The position numbers and the translations under genes were made by a program. The notes beneath the pieces are model-generated. The model had not been told where the DNA came from and searched no databases. It saw only the letters and a program-made list of their open reading frames with translations. This document shows, one piece after another, positions 53,762 to 62,890 of a stretch of 64,000 nucleotides of DNA; positions within the stretch are counted from its first letter, which is position 1, and every line of letters begins with the position of its first letter. Origin of the DNA: Pseudomonas azerbaijanoccidentalis (GTDB taxonomy: Bacteria > Pseudomonadota > Gammaproteobacteria > Pseudomonadales > Pseudomonadaceae); the NCBI RefSeq assembly GCF_019145495.1, contig NZ_JAHSTU010000002.1, forward strand, positions 558,001 through 622,000, in the 5' to 3' direction.

Positions 53762-55278
53762 GGCTGACGCTCACGCAGCGCCTGTCGCTGGTGTTCGCTG
53801 TATTGTTGCTGGTGTGCTGCGGCACGTCGGCATGGATGCAGGTGCGCTCCAACCAGATGCATGAACAGGAAGTGGTGCAAGGCTTGTCGCGGGACCTGGC
53901 GCAACACATTGCCAGTGACACGGTACTGATGGACAACCAGGGCCTGATGCCCAATGCCGTGCGTGACCTGTTCAGCAAGCTGATGCAGGTTAACCCGAGC
54001 GTTGAGGTGTACCTGCTCGACACCGAGGGCAAGATTGTCGGCAGCGCCGCGCCCGAAGGCCGGATTCGTCGCGAACGCCTCGACCTGGCGCCAATCCAGC
54101 GCCTGCTGCGGGGCGATGCGCTGCCGATAATTGGCGACGATCCGCGCAGCGTCGATGCACGCAAAGTGTTCAGCGCCGCGCCGCTGAAGGTCGATGGCAA
54201 ACCGGCCGGTTATCTTTACGTGGTGCTGCTCGGTGAAGACCATGATCGACTGGCCGAACGCGGTGCAACCAGCGCCGCGCTCAATACTGCGTTGCTGTCC
54301 ATAGGCTTGGTCGCGTTGTTGTGCCTGATTGCCGGTCTGACCGCGTTTGCCTTGATCACCCGACCGTTGCGGCGTTTGACCGACACCGTCAGCCACTTCG
54401 ACATTGACGGCGTCCCGGTCACTCCCGCCCTGCCCGTCCCCGTGGAAAAAACCGCTAGCCACGATGAAATCGCCATCCTCGACGCCACGTTCCGGCAGAT
54501 GCAGGCGCGCCTCGGTGAGCAGTGGCGCTCGTTGACCCGTCAGGATCAGGAGCGCCGCGAACTGGTGGCGAACATCTCCCACGACTTGCGCACGCCGTTG
54601 GCCTCACTGCACGGCTATCTGGAAACCCTGTCCCTCAAGGACGCCACACTGTCCCCCGCCGACCGCCGCCGCTATCTGGGCATCGCTCTGGATCAGAGCC
54701 GCAAGGTCGGTGGGTTGGCGCAATCGCTGCTGGAACTGGTACGGCTGGAGCATGGTTTTGTACAGCCGGTGCTGGAGCGATTTTCGCTGACCGATCTGGC
54801 TCAGGACATCTTCCAGAAATTCGAACTCACCGCCGAAGCGCGTCAGGTCGAATTGAAAGCCACGTTCGCGCCGAACGTATCGGCGGCCTGTGCCGATCTG
54901 GGTTTGATCGAGCGGGTGCTGACCAACCTGTTCGACAACGCCCTGCGCCATACGCCGCAGGGGGGTGAAGTGGAACTGGGGTTGCGCCCGCAAGGGTCGT
55001 TTATCGAAGTGACCGTCAGCGATACAGGGTCGGGTATTGCCCCGGAACTGCGCGAAGGGTTGTTCCTGCGGCCGTTCAATATCGGCGGCGCACGGCGTGA
55101 TGGCGGATTGGGACTGCGGATCGTGCATCGCATCCTGCAATTGCATGGCCGCGAGATTCAGTTGATTGATGTGCCGGGGCGCGGGGCGACGTTTCGGTTT
55201 TCGTTGCCGATCGATGAGGAAACGGCAACAGCGTTGGCGGTGCGGTCGATGAACCTGAATACCCCGCGGCAAACCTGA
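53758..55278 (+). CDS. Sensor histidine kinase
   Basis: A 506-residue membrane kinase. A first membrane segment (LVFAVLLLVCCGTSAW), a periplasmic sensor part (about 30-180), a second membrane segment (LLSIGLVALLCLIAGLTAFAL), a HAMP linker, an H-box (LVANISHDLRTPLASLHGYLE) with the phosphorylated His near 270, and an ATPase domain (NLFDNALRHTP, DTGSGIAPELREG, GLGLRIVHRI). Its ATG overlaps the regulator stop, so the two are a coupled two-component system. The ligand is unknown. Confidence 0.93.
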   Translation: MRLTLTQRLSLVFAVLLLVCCGTSAWMQVRSNQMHEQEVVQGLSRDLAQHIASDTVLMDNQGLMPNAVRDLFSKLMQVNPSVEVYLLDTEGKIVGSAAPEGRIRRERLDLAPIQRLLRGDALPIIGDDPRSVDARKVFSAAPLKVDGKPAGYLYVVLLGEDHDRLAERGATSAALNTALLSIGLVALLCLIAGLTAFALITRPLRRLTDTVSHFDIDGVPVTPALPVPVEKTASHDEIAILDATFRQMQARLGEQWRSLTRQDQERRELVANISHDLRTPLASLHGYLETLSLKDATLSPADRRRYLGIALDQSRKVGGLAQSLLELVRLEHGFVQPVLERFSLTDLAQDIFQKFELTAEARQVELKATFAPNVSAACADLGLIERVLTNLFDNALRHTPQGGEVELGLRPQGSFIEVTVSDTGSGIAPELREGLFLRPFNIGGARRDGGLGLRIVHRILQLHGREIQLIDVPGRGATFRFSLPIDEETATALAVRSMNLNTPRQT

Positions 55279-55300
55279 AGAGTTGTGGCGGATGGAAGGC

Positions 55301-55399
55301 CGTCATCGCGGGCAAGCCCGCTCCCACAGGGTTAGTGGGTGTACGCAAGATCTGCGGACAACCTAAATCACTGTGGGAGCTAGCTTGCCAGCGATGACG
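55301..55399. repeat. Pair of REP elements
   Basis: CATCGCGGGCAAGCCCGCTC (from about 55301) and CTGTGGGAGCTAGCTTGCCA (from about 55371) are REP sequences in opposite orientation, after the kinase gene. Confidence 0.8.
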
Positions 55400-55562
55400 T
55401 CGGCCAATACACCCCGTCTTTTCGATTAGTCGCGACCCGGTGAAATCGTCCGTTGGCCTGTTGGGTCGTGACAACGTCGCCCCGGTCCAATAGATTAGGC
55501 GACCTGAAAAAGCTCCCGTGCTTTCTCGCCCCAATTCAAGCTAAAAAAGTAGTGAAATTTCA

Positions 55563-56267
55563 ATGTCCGATTCCAATACCGCTGAATCCGTAGTCACCTT
55601 GTCGTCCAAAGCGGAATACGAAAACTCCATCAATCTTTCACAACACGTGCCTCAGGCAAAAACCATCAGCGAGATGGTGCTGGACGCTTTCCAGTCCACT
55701 CGCGAAAGCGACCAGATCCGCGAACTGCGTGCCGCCATCCGCCAGGCCCACGACAGCTTCGACGATGACAAAGCCTACGAACTGATGGGCGAACTCAAGC
55801 AACTCAAGGACGCCGAGGCCGCCGACATTGCCGCCCTCGAAGACCTGAGCAGCAAGTTCCCGATCAGCCGCATCCTGTCCAGCTTCAAGGACGACCCGGC
55901 GTTCCAGGAAATCGTCTACGGCCTGGCCCTGAAAGTGCTGAACCAGACTCACCAGGCCATCAGCAACCCAAGCGGCGGCAAGAGCAAAGCCGCCAAGGCC
56001 AAAAAAGAAGTCGAAGTGTTCACCATCAGCAAGGACGGCATCAGCGTGACCTTGCCGTTGCGCACCCCGCGCTCGCGCCTGAGCGTCGACCGTGAAGCCC
56101 TGGAATTCCTCGGTTTTACCTTTGTTGGCGAAGGCGACGAAGCGGAACTGGAAAGCGAGACCTTCCTGGACAATGCCGGCAGCGAACAAGCCGTCAACCG
56201 CAAGAACATCATCACCGCGCTGCAACAGCAGACGGCGTTCGATGGCTACAGCATCGCTGCGCAGTAA
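55563..56267 (+). CDS. Unknown soluble protein, helical N-terminus
   Basis: A 234-residue protein starting MSDSNTAESVVTLSSKAEY. A helical region (ESDQIRELRAAIRQAHDSFDDDKAYELMGELKQLKDAEAADI) is followed by a Lys-rich linker (GGKSKAAKAKKEVE) and a small beta-rich C-terminal part (GISVTLPLRTPRSRLSVDREALEFLGFTFVGEG). No signal peptide or membrane segment. The family is unknown to me. A good terminator follows at 56299-56325. Confidence 0.7.
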   Translation: MSDSNTAESVVTLSSKAEYENSINLSQHVPQAKTISEMVLDAFQSTRESDQIRELRAAIRQAHDSFDDDKAYELMGELKQLKDAEAADIAALEDLSSKFPISRILSSFKDDPAFQEIVYGLALKVLNQTHQAISNPSGGKSKAAKAKKEVEVFTISKDGISVTLPLRTPRSRLSVDREALEFLGFTFVGEGDEAELESETFLDNAGSEQAVNRKNIITALQQQTAFDGYSIAAQ

Positions 56268-56298
56268 CGCCCCAGCGCCACAAGCGCCGCAGCCTCCA

Positions 56299-56325
56299 GA
56301 GCCCCGCCCCCGTGCGGGGCTTTTT
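56299..56325 (+). terminator. Rho-independent terminator
   Basis: AGCCCCGC pairs with GCGGGGCT (about 56300-56321) around a short loop, followed by TTTTT. It lies 30 bases after the stop at 56267 and ends that gene. Confidence 0.85.
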
Positions 56326-56491
56326 ATTGCCCGCGATTCGAGCAAAAGCATGATTAGTCTTCCAGTATCGACAGCAGAACCACGCTTGTTTTCACCCACC
56401 TGCACCACGGGTCCGCCGGTCCTGAAACGGTCGTGGAGCGTCAATTCACTTGCCAGCCAGGGACCTCAGTGGTGCGACTGCCGAGGTCATC

Positions 56492-57922
56492 ATGAACACG
56501 CTCCCTCTGTACCGTCAGTTGGCCAATCATTACCTGGATGCCATCCGCAGCGGCACCCTGAAAACCGGCGAGCGCATGCCCTCGATACGGCTGATGATGG
56601 AGAAACACGCCGTCAGCCTGTCGACCGCCGTGCAGGTGTGCCGGGAGCTTGAAGACTATGGCGTGCTGGAGGCCCGGCCGCGTTCGGGCAATTACATTCG
56701 CCAGCCCGACACCCCGACCAAACCCGCCCCGCCTCCCCTGCCCACGCCGCTGGACATGGGTGTCTACGTCGGCATTCATGAGCAAGTGTCGGCGGTGCTC
56801 AAGGCCAGCCAGCGGGCGACGATCAAGGTCAACTTCGCCAGTGCCTATTGCGCACCGTCGCTCTACCCGCTGAAAGTCTTGCAGGACACCATGATCAAGA
56901 CCTTGCGCCAGGATCAGCATTTGCTCGATACCACGGGTGCGACCAGCGGCAATATTGCGCTGCGCAACGTCCTTGCCCGCCGCATGCTGACCGCCAAAAC
57001 CCACCTGACTGCAGAACGCATTGTGATCACCAACGGAGCCACCGAAGCGATCAATCTGGCGTTGCGTGCCGTGACCCGCCCCGGCGACACCGTGGCCGTG
57101 GAGTCGCCGACCTTCTACGGCCTGCTGCAAATTCTCGAAAGCCTGAACCTGCGGGTGCTGGAAGTCCCGGCCTCGGCCCACGCGGGCATCCACCTGCCGG
57201 CACTCGAACACCTGCTGCAAGGCCCCGAGCGGATCAAGGCGCTGATCGTCATGCCCAATCTGCACAATCCGCTGGGCAGCATCATGCCCGACAGCCACAA
57301 GGCCCGGCTGGTGAAGCTGTGCGCCGAGCACGACACGGTGCTGATCGAAGACGACACCTACGGTGATCTGGTGGACACCGAGCAACCGCTGTCGACCCTC
57401 AAGCACTGGGATCGCACCGACAACGTGATCTATTGCGCCTCGCTGAACAAAACCCTGGCCCCGGGCCTGCGCCTGGGCTGGATCAGCGCCGGCAAATGGC
57501 ACGACCGCGTGGAGATGCTCAAACACACCCAGACCCGTGGCTGCGAAAAACTCTCGCAACTGGCGGTCAGTGCGTTCATGGGCACGCCGTCATATGAACG
57601 CTATCTGCGGCGCTTGAGAAAAACCCTGACCCAACAGCGTCAAAAGATGAGCGCCGCCATTACCCATTACTTCCCCGAGGGCACCCTCGTCACCCAACCC
57701 CGGGGCGGCACGCTGCTGTGGGTGGAATTGCCGGTGCAGTATTCATCCATGGCGCTTTTTCATGACGCATTGAACGTCGGCATCCAGATTTCACCTGGGG
57801 ATATCTTTTCCAACGCCAAGCGTTTTGAGCACTTTGTGCGGATTGGTTGTGGGGCGCCGTATTCAGCGAGGATTGATGAGGCCTTGGAAACGTTGGGCCA
57901 TCTCCTCAAAAACCAGGGCTGA
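56492..57922 (+). CDS. MocR-type regulator (GntR helix with aminotransferase domain)
   Basis: A 476-residue regulator. An N-terminal GntR winged helix (LYRQLANHYLDAIRSGTLKTGERMPSIRLMMEKHAVSLSTAVQVCRELEDYGVLEARPRSGNYI) is joined to an aspartate-aminotransferase-like domain with the PLP Lys in ASLNKTLAPGLRLGW near 325, and the contact GATEAINLALR. MocR proteins sense a PLP-linked amine or amino acid and control nearby biosynthetic or catabolic genes. GAGGTC just before the ATG supports the start. It ends 90 bases before the convergent cluster at 58012-63535, its most likely target. Confidence 0.92.
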   Translation: MNTLPLYRQLANHYLDAIRSGTLKTGERMPSIRLMMEKHAVSLSTAVQVCRELEDYGVLEARPRSGNYIRQPDTPTKPAPPPLPTPLDMGVYVGIHEQVSAVLKASQRATIKVNFASAYCAPSLYPLKVLQDTMIKTLRQDQHLLDTTGATSGNIALRNVLARRMLTAKTHLTAERIVITNGATEAINLALRAVTRPGDTVAVESPTFYGLLQILESLNLRVLEVPASAHAGIHLPALEHLLQGPERIKALIVMPNLHNPLGSIMPDSHKARLVKLCAEHDTVLIEDDTYGDLVDTEQPLSTLKHWDRTDNVIYCASLNKTLAPGLRLGWISAGKWHDRVEMLKHTQTRGCEKLSQLAVSAFMGTPSYERYLRRLRKTLTQQRQKMSAAITHYFPEGTLVTQPRGGTLLWVELPVQYSSMALFHDALNVGIQISPGDIFSNAKRFEHFVRIGCGAPYSARIDEALETLGHLLKNQG

Positions 57923-57930
57923 CCCGAACC

Positions 57931-58003
57931 CTGTAGAAGCTGCCGCAGACTGCGATCTTTTGATCTTGAAAAAGGATCGCAGCCTGCGGCAGCTCCTACA
58001 GGG
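57931..58003. repeat. Palindromic intergenic repeat
   Basis: CTGTAGAAGCTGCCGCAGAC and its imperfect inverse GCCTGCGGCAGCTCCTACAG flank TGATCTTGAAAAAGGATCGC. Related to the palindrome at 48241-48327. It sits between the convergent MocR gene and the metallo-beta-lactamase-fold gene. Confidence 0.8.
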
Positions 58004-58011
58004 GGTTGGTG

Positions 58012-58812
58012 TTAAATCGGAGGTTGATGCAGGCAAATTATATGCGGATCATCATTCCAGTGCGGGAAACGCTCGGCAATCAGCGGGTCGTGGCCGGGGA
58101 TGACGTGGTCTTCGCTGTCGGCCAGACGGTCGATTTCGCTGAACGCTTCCAGGCTTTGCGCCAGGTCGTCGATGATTGGAAACGGGCTGCGCTCGCGGAT
58201 GTTGACCCACAGATGCGCCGCATCCGAGGCCAATACAATCCAGCCACGCTCGGTGTTGACACGCACCACCTGACTGCCCGGCGTATGGCCGCCCACCGCG
58301 TGCAACGTCACGCCGGGCATCACCTCAACCGTGCCGTTGTGCAAACGCATCCGCCCTTCGAACAGCGGCGGCAGCGCCGACATCACGTCTTCGACCTCGT
58401 AGGTTTTGTTCACCGTGCGGTGGCTCATTTTCGGCCCGGTGCAGAAGCGCAATTCAGCCTCCTGCAAATGCACCGTGGCTTTCGGAAACAGCCCCAGATT
58501 GCCGGCATGATCCCAATGCAGATGCGTGAGGATCAAGTGCTCGACCTGCGCCGGATCGATGTCCAGTTGCCGCAAGGATTCTTCCGGCAGACGATACATC
58601 TGGCGATTGCGCCGGTCCGCCGTGGCCGGTTGAAAACAGGTGTCGACCACGATCACCTGCTGCTCGTTGCGAATGACCCAGAAGTAGTAATCCAGCGGCA
58701 TCGGCGCGTTCGGATCACCGCAGCAGGCGTCGTAGAGAAAGTTCTCACGGGCGGTACGTTGCGCGTTGGCGCCGACCCGGATGGCGAACACTTCGTAAGC
58801 GGGAATGGACAT
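58012..58812 (-). CDS. Metallo-beta-lactamase-fold hydrolase, lactonase-like
   Basis: A 266-residue hydrolase with the zinc motif HLHWDHAGN (near 98), a second His in VGGHTPGS near 172, an Asp in LASDAAHLW near 195 and a C-terminal His in IPGHDP near 240. This is the AHL-lactonase-like branch of the fold, but many members act on other substrates. The ATG at 58812 starts MSIPAYEVFAIRVG. It is the last gene of the biosynthetic-looking operon, so it may process or release the product rather than quench signals. Confidence 0.82.
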   Translation of the reverse strand: MSIPAYEVFAIRVGANAQRTARENFLYDACCGDPNAPMPLDYYFWVIRNEQQVIVVDTCFQPATADRRNRQMYRLPEESLRQLDIDPAQVEHLILTHLHWDHAGNLGLFPKATVHLQEAELRFCTGPKMSHRTVNKTYEVEDVMSALPPLFEGRMRLHNGTVEVMPGVTLHAVGGHTPGSQVVRVNTERGWIVLASDAAHLWVNIRERSPFPIIDDLAQSLEAFSEIDRLADSEDHVIPGHDPLIAERFPHWNDDPHIICLHQPPI

Positions 58813-58826
58813 GCACACCTCCGGAT

Positions 58827-59786
58827 TCAGGCCGCCGCCGTGGTTTTGAGGGTTGGGCGAAAATCGAAGTCGATCTGCTCGCTGATGCCCAGGTCGTGCG
58901 CCAGTTTATGCAGGCCACTGTAGTCACGCATGATCGTCGCGTTCTTGTTGCTTTCGCGGGTGTCGGCAATGATCAACGCCGCGTCCTCAACGCCCAGTTG
59001 CGTCAGGATCGCCTCCCACATCGAGTAGTCCTGAGCGATAAAAGCACTCAGCGCCACCGACAAATGACTGGCGAAAAACGCCCGCTGCTCAGGCTGCATG
59101 TTGGCGTACATGACCTTGGCCACCTCGGCCAGCACCTTGCTGTGCGCATACTCGTCACGGTTGTGCAGCTCGGCCACGCGACGGTTTTGCGGTTGGATGG
59201 TCTGGTCATCCGCCAGCAAATCAAGATAAGCGTTCACACTGATCTCGGCCACGACTGCGAAGGTGATCGCCGCCAGATCCCGCTGCCACTGCTCCGGCAG
59301 TTCTTCACGCAGGGACTTCAGCCGCAGGTAGGTGACCGAGGGTGGCAAGTCCAGATCCTGATCCAGTGCACGGTCCAGTTTGGTCCGCTCGATGGCTCGC
59401 AGGTGCATCAGCGTGTGGTAATGCTCGTCGATCAACGTCTGCTGCATCGCCTCGCGAAAATGCCAGTCGTCCTTGCCCAGGTATTGGTTGGCGATGACGC
59501 TCAGCGCTGGGTTCACCACGTGTTCCTCGGCGGTCACGGTGCGCAGGTTGTAGCCGATCCAGCCCCAGGTCACCACGCTGCTTTTGAGTTCGTCGCTCAA
59601 GGCCTGGAATGCCGGGTGATGGAAAAACGGCACCATGCACTCCGGGTAATCCGGGCGTGCCGGGTCGAACACTTCGTTGACCTGGGCCTTGTCGGGCGCG
59701 CAGACCGTGGCACGCTTGGTCCAGGCCTGATTGAGCCGCACGATCAGTTGATGATCGACCTGGGCAATCTCGATTGCTGTTTGCAT
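58827..59786 (-). CDS. AurF-type diiron N-oxygenase
   Basis: A 319-residue protein with the ligand pattern of AurF-family diiron oxygenases: EEHVVNPA near 85, DEHYHTLMH near 115, AEISVNAYL near 195, and HNRDEYAHSKV near 220 (carboxylate and His ligands). Known members oxidise aromatic or aliphatic amines to hydroxylamine or nitro groups, or cleave C-C bonds. It is flanked by a TauD-like oxygenase and the lactonase-like hydrolase, in one operon with an aminomutase and an aminotransferase. This fits a nitrogen-oxidised small molecule. Substrate unknown. Confidence 0.87.
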   Translation of the reverse strand: MQTAIEIAQVDHQLIVRLNQAWTKRATVCAPDKAQVNEVFDPARPDYPECMVPFFHHPAFQALSDELKSSVVTWGWIGYNLRTVTAEEHVVNPALSVIANQYLGKDDWHFREAMQQTLIDEHYHTLMHLRAIERTKLDRALDQDLDLPPSVTYLRLKSLREELPEQWQRDLAAITFAVVAEISVNAYLDLLADDQTIQPQNRRVAELHNRDEYAHSKVLAEVAKVMYANMQPEQRAFFASHLSVALSAFIAQDYSMWEAILTQLGVEDAALIIADTRESNKNATIMRDYSGLHKLAHDLGISEQIDFDFRPTLKTTAAA

Positions 59787-59851
59787 GACGCGATACCTGT
59801 AAAGCGCGTACCCGCCAGGGGTACGCCGAAAAAAGAAGGGCGACGGAAAAA

Positions 59852-60610
59852 TCAGGCCAGCCAATAGCGGGTCAGGTTGCGCGCCGGGTCAGTGTATCGG
59901 CTGCGGGCGTGGATCATCCGCCAATTGTCCCAAATCAGCAGGCAGCCGTCGGGAATCAGCACCGGGGTGTTGTGCTCGACAAAGTAGGCTTCACCGAGCA
60001 CGGCAATCCGCGCCAGTGGCGAGGCGTTGTTGGCCACCTGCGACTGCTGCAACGCCTCCTTCGAAGGATTCACGTCGCCGTAGTGAAACTGGTTGTAGCT
60101 GAAGCGAAAAATATCGCCGTCTTCGGTGGGCGTCAGGATGTATTCCTTGACGCGGGTCTGCGCCGGCTCGCCAGGCTTGGCGGTGGCGACAAATTCCACA
60201 GGCGTGTCGTCGAGCCATTCGCGCAGTTCCGGTTCCGATCGCTCAAGCGACTTCAGGAACTCATAACCGTCCACCAGCCCCGTGTGCCCACCACCACACG
60301 TGGCCTGCTGATGGCAATGCAACGCCAGGTAACGCGGCGGTGGGCCGTACACCGGCGCTTCGGTGTGTGGGCCGATGCCGTTCATGCTTTGGGAATACGG
60401 CAAGTCTTCGTAGCCCGGCTTGCGAGTGATGGCAAACGCCGTCTGACCATTGAACTGCGGAATGACCGGGCCGAACTCGTGCAGCGTTCCGACAACATCG
60501 TGGGCAAATTCCCCCGGGGTGAGCACCGTCCAGCCCTGCGCCGACAATTGTTCATGACGATGGCCCAGTGAAACGTAGGGTGTAGACGCAACAATCCCTT
60601 GATCTGACAT
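59852..60610 (-). CDS. TauD-like Fe(II)/2-oxoglutarate oxygenase
   Basis: A 252-residue oxygenase of the clavaminate-synthase/TauD fold. The metal-binding pair appears as PHTEAPVY (HxE) near 81 and the distal His in NWRMIHARSRYTDP near 235. WRMIHARSRYTD..RNLTRYW is the usual C-terminus with the 2-oxoglutarate Arg. It would hydroxylate, desaturate or rearrange an amino-acid-derived substrate within the pathway. It lies 22 bases from the upstream aminotransferase gene. Confidence 0.85.
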   Translation of the reverse strand: MSDQGIVASTPYVSLGHRHEQLSAQGWTVLTPGEFAHDVVGTLHEFGPVIPQFNGQTAFAITRKPGYEDLPYSQSMNGIGPHTEAPVYGPPPRYLALHCHQQATCGGGHTGLVDGYEFLKSLERSEPELREWLDDTPVEFVATAKPGEPAQTRVKEYILTPTEDGDIFRFSYNQFHYGDVNPSKEALQQSQVANNASPLARIAVLGEAYFVEHNTPVLIPDGCLLIWDNWRMIHARSRYTDPARNLTRYWLA

Positions 60611-60632
60611 GGTGTGGTTCCTGGCTGTTGTT

Positions 60633-61505
60633 TCAGGCGTTGACGGTTGAGGTGTAAGCGGCGATCAAATCGCGGCAGGCATTGCCCGGTTGGTAGTGCT
60701 GCTCGTCGATGCTCTGCACCGGGGTGATTTCAGCGGCGGTGCCGGTGAGAAAACACTCATCGAAGTCGCCCAGCTCAGCCGGCAGAATCGTCCGTTCGAG
60801 CACTTGGTAATCCAGCGCTTTCGCCAGCTCGATGACGGTCTGCCGGGTGATGCCGTCGAGGAAACAATCCGCTACCGGCGTGTGCAACGTCCGGCCTTTG
60901 ACAAAGAACACATTGGCGCTGGTGGCCTCGGCAACGTGGCCGCGCCAGTCGAGCATCAAGGCGTCGTGGTAGCCGTTGTTCTCGGCGTCGTGTTTGCTCA
61001 GGGTCGCGATCTGGTAGTGCCCCGAAGCCTTGGCTTCGAAAGGGCTGCTGCTGGGTGGCGGGCGCCGCCACGTTGCGGTTTTCAAGCGAATGCCGGCCAT
61101 GCGTGCGGTTGGGTCGAAGTAGCTCGGCCATTGCCAGCAAGCGATTGCCACATGCACGCGATTGAATCGCGCCGAGGTCGAAATCATCTCGCTGCCGCGC
61201 CACGCAACCGGGCGCAAATAACCGTCGGCAACGTTATTGCGCTGCAACAGTTCGTGGCTCGCCGCTTCCAGCTCGGCGGGTTCAAACGGGATGGCAAAGT
61301 CCATCAGTTGCGCCGAGCGATACAACCGCTCGGTGTGCTCGCGCAGCTTGAAGATTTTGCCGTTGTACACACGCTCCCCTTCGTACACCGTGCTCGCGTA
61401 ATGCAAGCCGTGGGTCAACACATGCAGGCGCGCCTGGGACCACTCGACGAACTCGCCATCGAGCCAGATCAATCCTTCGCGCTGATCAAACGGGATACCG
61501 CTCAT
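60633..61505 (-). CDS. Branched-chain-type aminotransferase (fold IV)
   Basis: A 290-residue PLP enzyme of the IlvE/D-amino acid transaminase fold IV. LTHGLHYASTVYEGERVY near 30-50 and the PLP Lys in ATLSKHDAENNGYHDAL near 170 are the family marks, as is TGTAAEITPVQSID near 255. The chromosome should carry another ilvE, so this copy is probably dedicated to the local pathway: it would exchange an amino and a keto group on the pathway substrate. Confidence 0.88.
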   Translation of the reverse strand: MSGIPFDQREGLIWLDGEFVEWSQARLHVLTHGLHYASTVYEGERVYNGKIFKLREHTERLYRSAQLMDFAIPFEPAELEAASHELLQRNNVADGYLRPVAWRGSEMISTSARFNRVHVAIACWQWPSYFDPTARMAGIRLKTATWRRPPPSSSPFEAKASGHYQIATLSKHDAENNGYHDALMLDWRGHVAEATSANVFFVKGRTLHTPVADCFLDGITRQTVIELAKALDYQVLERTILPAELGDFDECFLTGTAAEITPVQSIDEQHYQPGNACRDLIAAYTSTVNA

Positions 61506-61528
61506 GTCCCTATCTCCTGTAAATCGTC

Positions 61529-62869
61529 CTACGCCGTTTGCAGCAGGACCGGTATCAATTCGGGGGTTACTTCGGGTGCGCTCTGAAAGAAAAACGCTCG
61601 CTCGCCAAATGCCGGGCGCAAGTCATCGAACCAGGTCACGTGCGGGTCGAAGCGCGCATAAAACGTGCGCAGCACCCATTGCGGATCGCGTGCCTGAAGA
61701 AACTGCAGCACGAAGACTTTTTCCCCGGCGACCGTCTCGATGCCGTTGATCAACACCTTGCCGTAGAAGGTGCTCATGGACGGCCCGCGCACCGTGCGCG
61801 CCAACCCGGACACCGTGCGGTACGCCGCCTGGAAGATCTCGAACGCCCTGGCCAGCGGCATCGCGAAGTAATGACTGGGGCCGGTGTCACGCTCGACGAA
61901 CATGTAATAAGGCACCGCGCCTAACCGCACGCCTTCGGTCCAGAGCTCAGCCCAATCGGCCGGGTTTTCGTTGATGTGGCGGATCACCGGCGCCTGCATG
62001 CGCAGCGTTGCACCGGTGGCGCGAATACGTTCGACGGCGTGTCGGGCGATGTCCTGGCGCAGCTCCACCGGGTGGTTGTAATGCCCCATGATCGACAGGT
62101 TTTTCCCCGCCGCGACAATGCGTTGGAACAGTTCCAGCAGCTCGGGCGCATCCTTGTCGCTGACAAAGCGTTGCGGCCAATACGCCACGGATTTGGTGCC
62201 GATGCGGATGCTCTTCAGGTGCGGTAAATCCAGCAGCGGCTCGATGTACCCCGCCAGCGAGCGGGTGTTCATGATCATCGGATCGCCCCCGGTGATCAGC
62301 ACATCCGTGACCTCGGTGTGCACCCGCAAATAGCTCACCAGCTCCTGGGATTCACGGGCATTGAACTTGAGTTCTTCCTCGCCGATGAACTGCGCCCAGC
62401 GGAAACAGAACGTGCAGTACGCGTGACACGTCTGACCGGCACCGGGGAAAAACAACACCGTCTCACGGTACTTGTGCTGAATGCCCGCGAGGACTTTTCC
62501 GTCGAGCGTTGCGTTGTTGTGCGTCAGCTGCCCGGCCGGGTGCGGGTTCATGCGCAACCAGATCGCCTCGATACGCCGCTTGATGGCGCTGGCGTCATCC
62601 AACTCGATCAGGTGCTTGAGCGATGTGTATTCGTCCGCCAGCAACATGTCCTTGTGGGGAAAAGTCATGCGGAAAATCGGATCGTCCGGGATGTTGTTCC
62701 AGTCGATCAGCGTGCCCAGTACATATTCGTTGGTGCGAAACGGCATGACCCGGGCCACGACGGTCATGGCTTCCTGCAATGCCGGGGTCAACTTGTCCCA
62801 ATAAGGTGTGTCGCGAATGGTCCGTGCGTTATAGGGTTTGTATCTTTCCTGCTCCGACAGTCCTTGCAT
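61529..62869 (-). CDS. Radical-SAM aminomutase, KamA (lysine 2,3-aminomutase) family
   Basis: A 446-residue enzyme with the radical-SAM cluster motif CHAYCTFC near 147-154 and the KamA-like context RETVLFFPGAGQTCHAYCTFCFRW, ITGGDP near 193, and MGHYNHPVEL near 260. Lysine 2,3-aminomutases move an amino group from C2 to C3 using PLP and SAM; relatives act on arginine or glutamate. The usual PLP-lysine part near the C-terminus is not obvious, so a non-mutase reaction is possible. It supplies an unusual amino acid for the cluster, by inference. Confidence 0.88.
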   Translation of the reverse strand: MQGLSEQERYKPYNARTIRDTPYWDKLTPALQEAMTVVARVMPFRTNEYVLGTLIDWNNIPDDPIFRMTFPHKDMLLADEYTSLKHLIELDDASAIKRRIEAIWLRMNPHPAGQLTHNNATLDGKVLAGIQHKYRETVLFFPGAGQTCHAYCTFCFRWAQFIGEEELKFNARESQELVSYLRVHTEVTDVLITGGDPMIMNTRSLAGYIEPLLDLPHLKSIRIGTKSVAYWPQRFVSDKDAPELLELFQRIVAAGKNLSIMGHYNHPVELRQDIARHAVERIRATGATLRMQAPVIRHINENPADWAELWTEGVRLGAVPYYMFVERDTGPSHYFAMPLARAFEIFQAAYRTVSGLARTVRGPSMSTFYGKVLINGIETVAGEKVFVLQFLQARDPQWVLRTFYARFDPHVTWFDDLRPAFGERAFFFQSAPEVTPELIPVLLQTA

Positions 62870-62890
62870 GGCAGCGCTCCTGATGGTCGT

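Noticed and set aside
58012..58812. Dedicated quorum-quenching AHL lactonase
   Set aside because: The HxHxDH fold is shared by many hydrolases, and the operon context points to biosynthesis, so I kept a general call.
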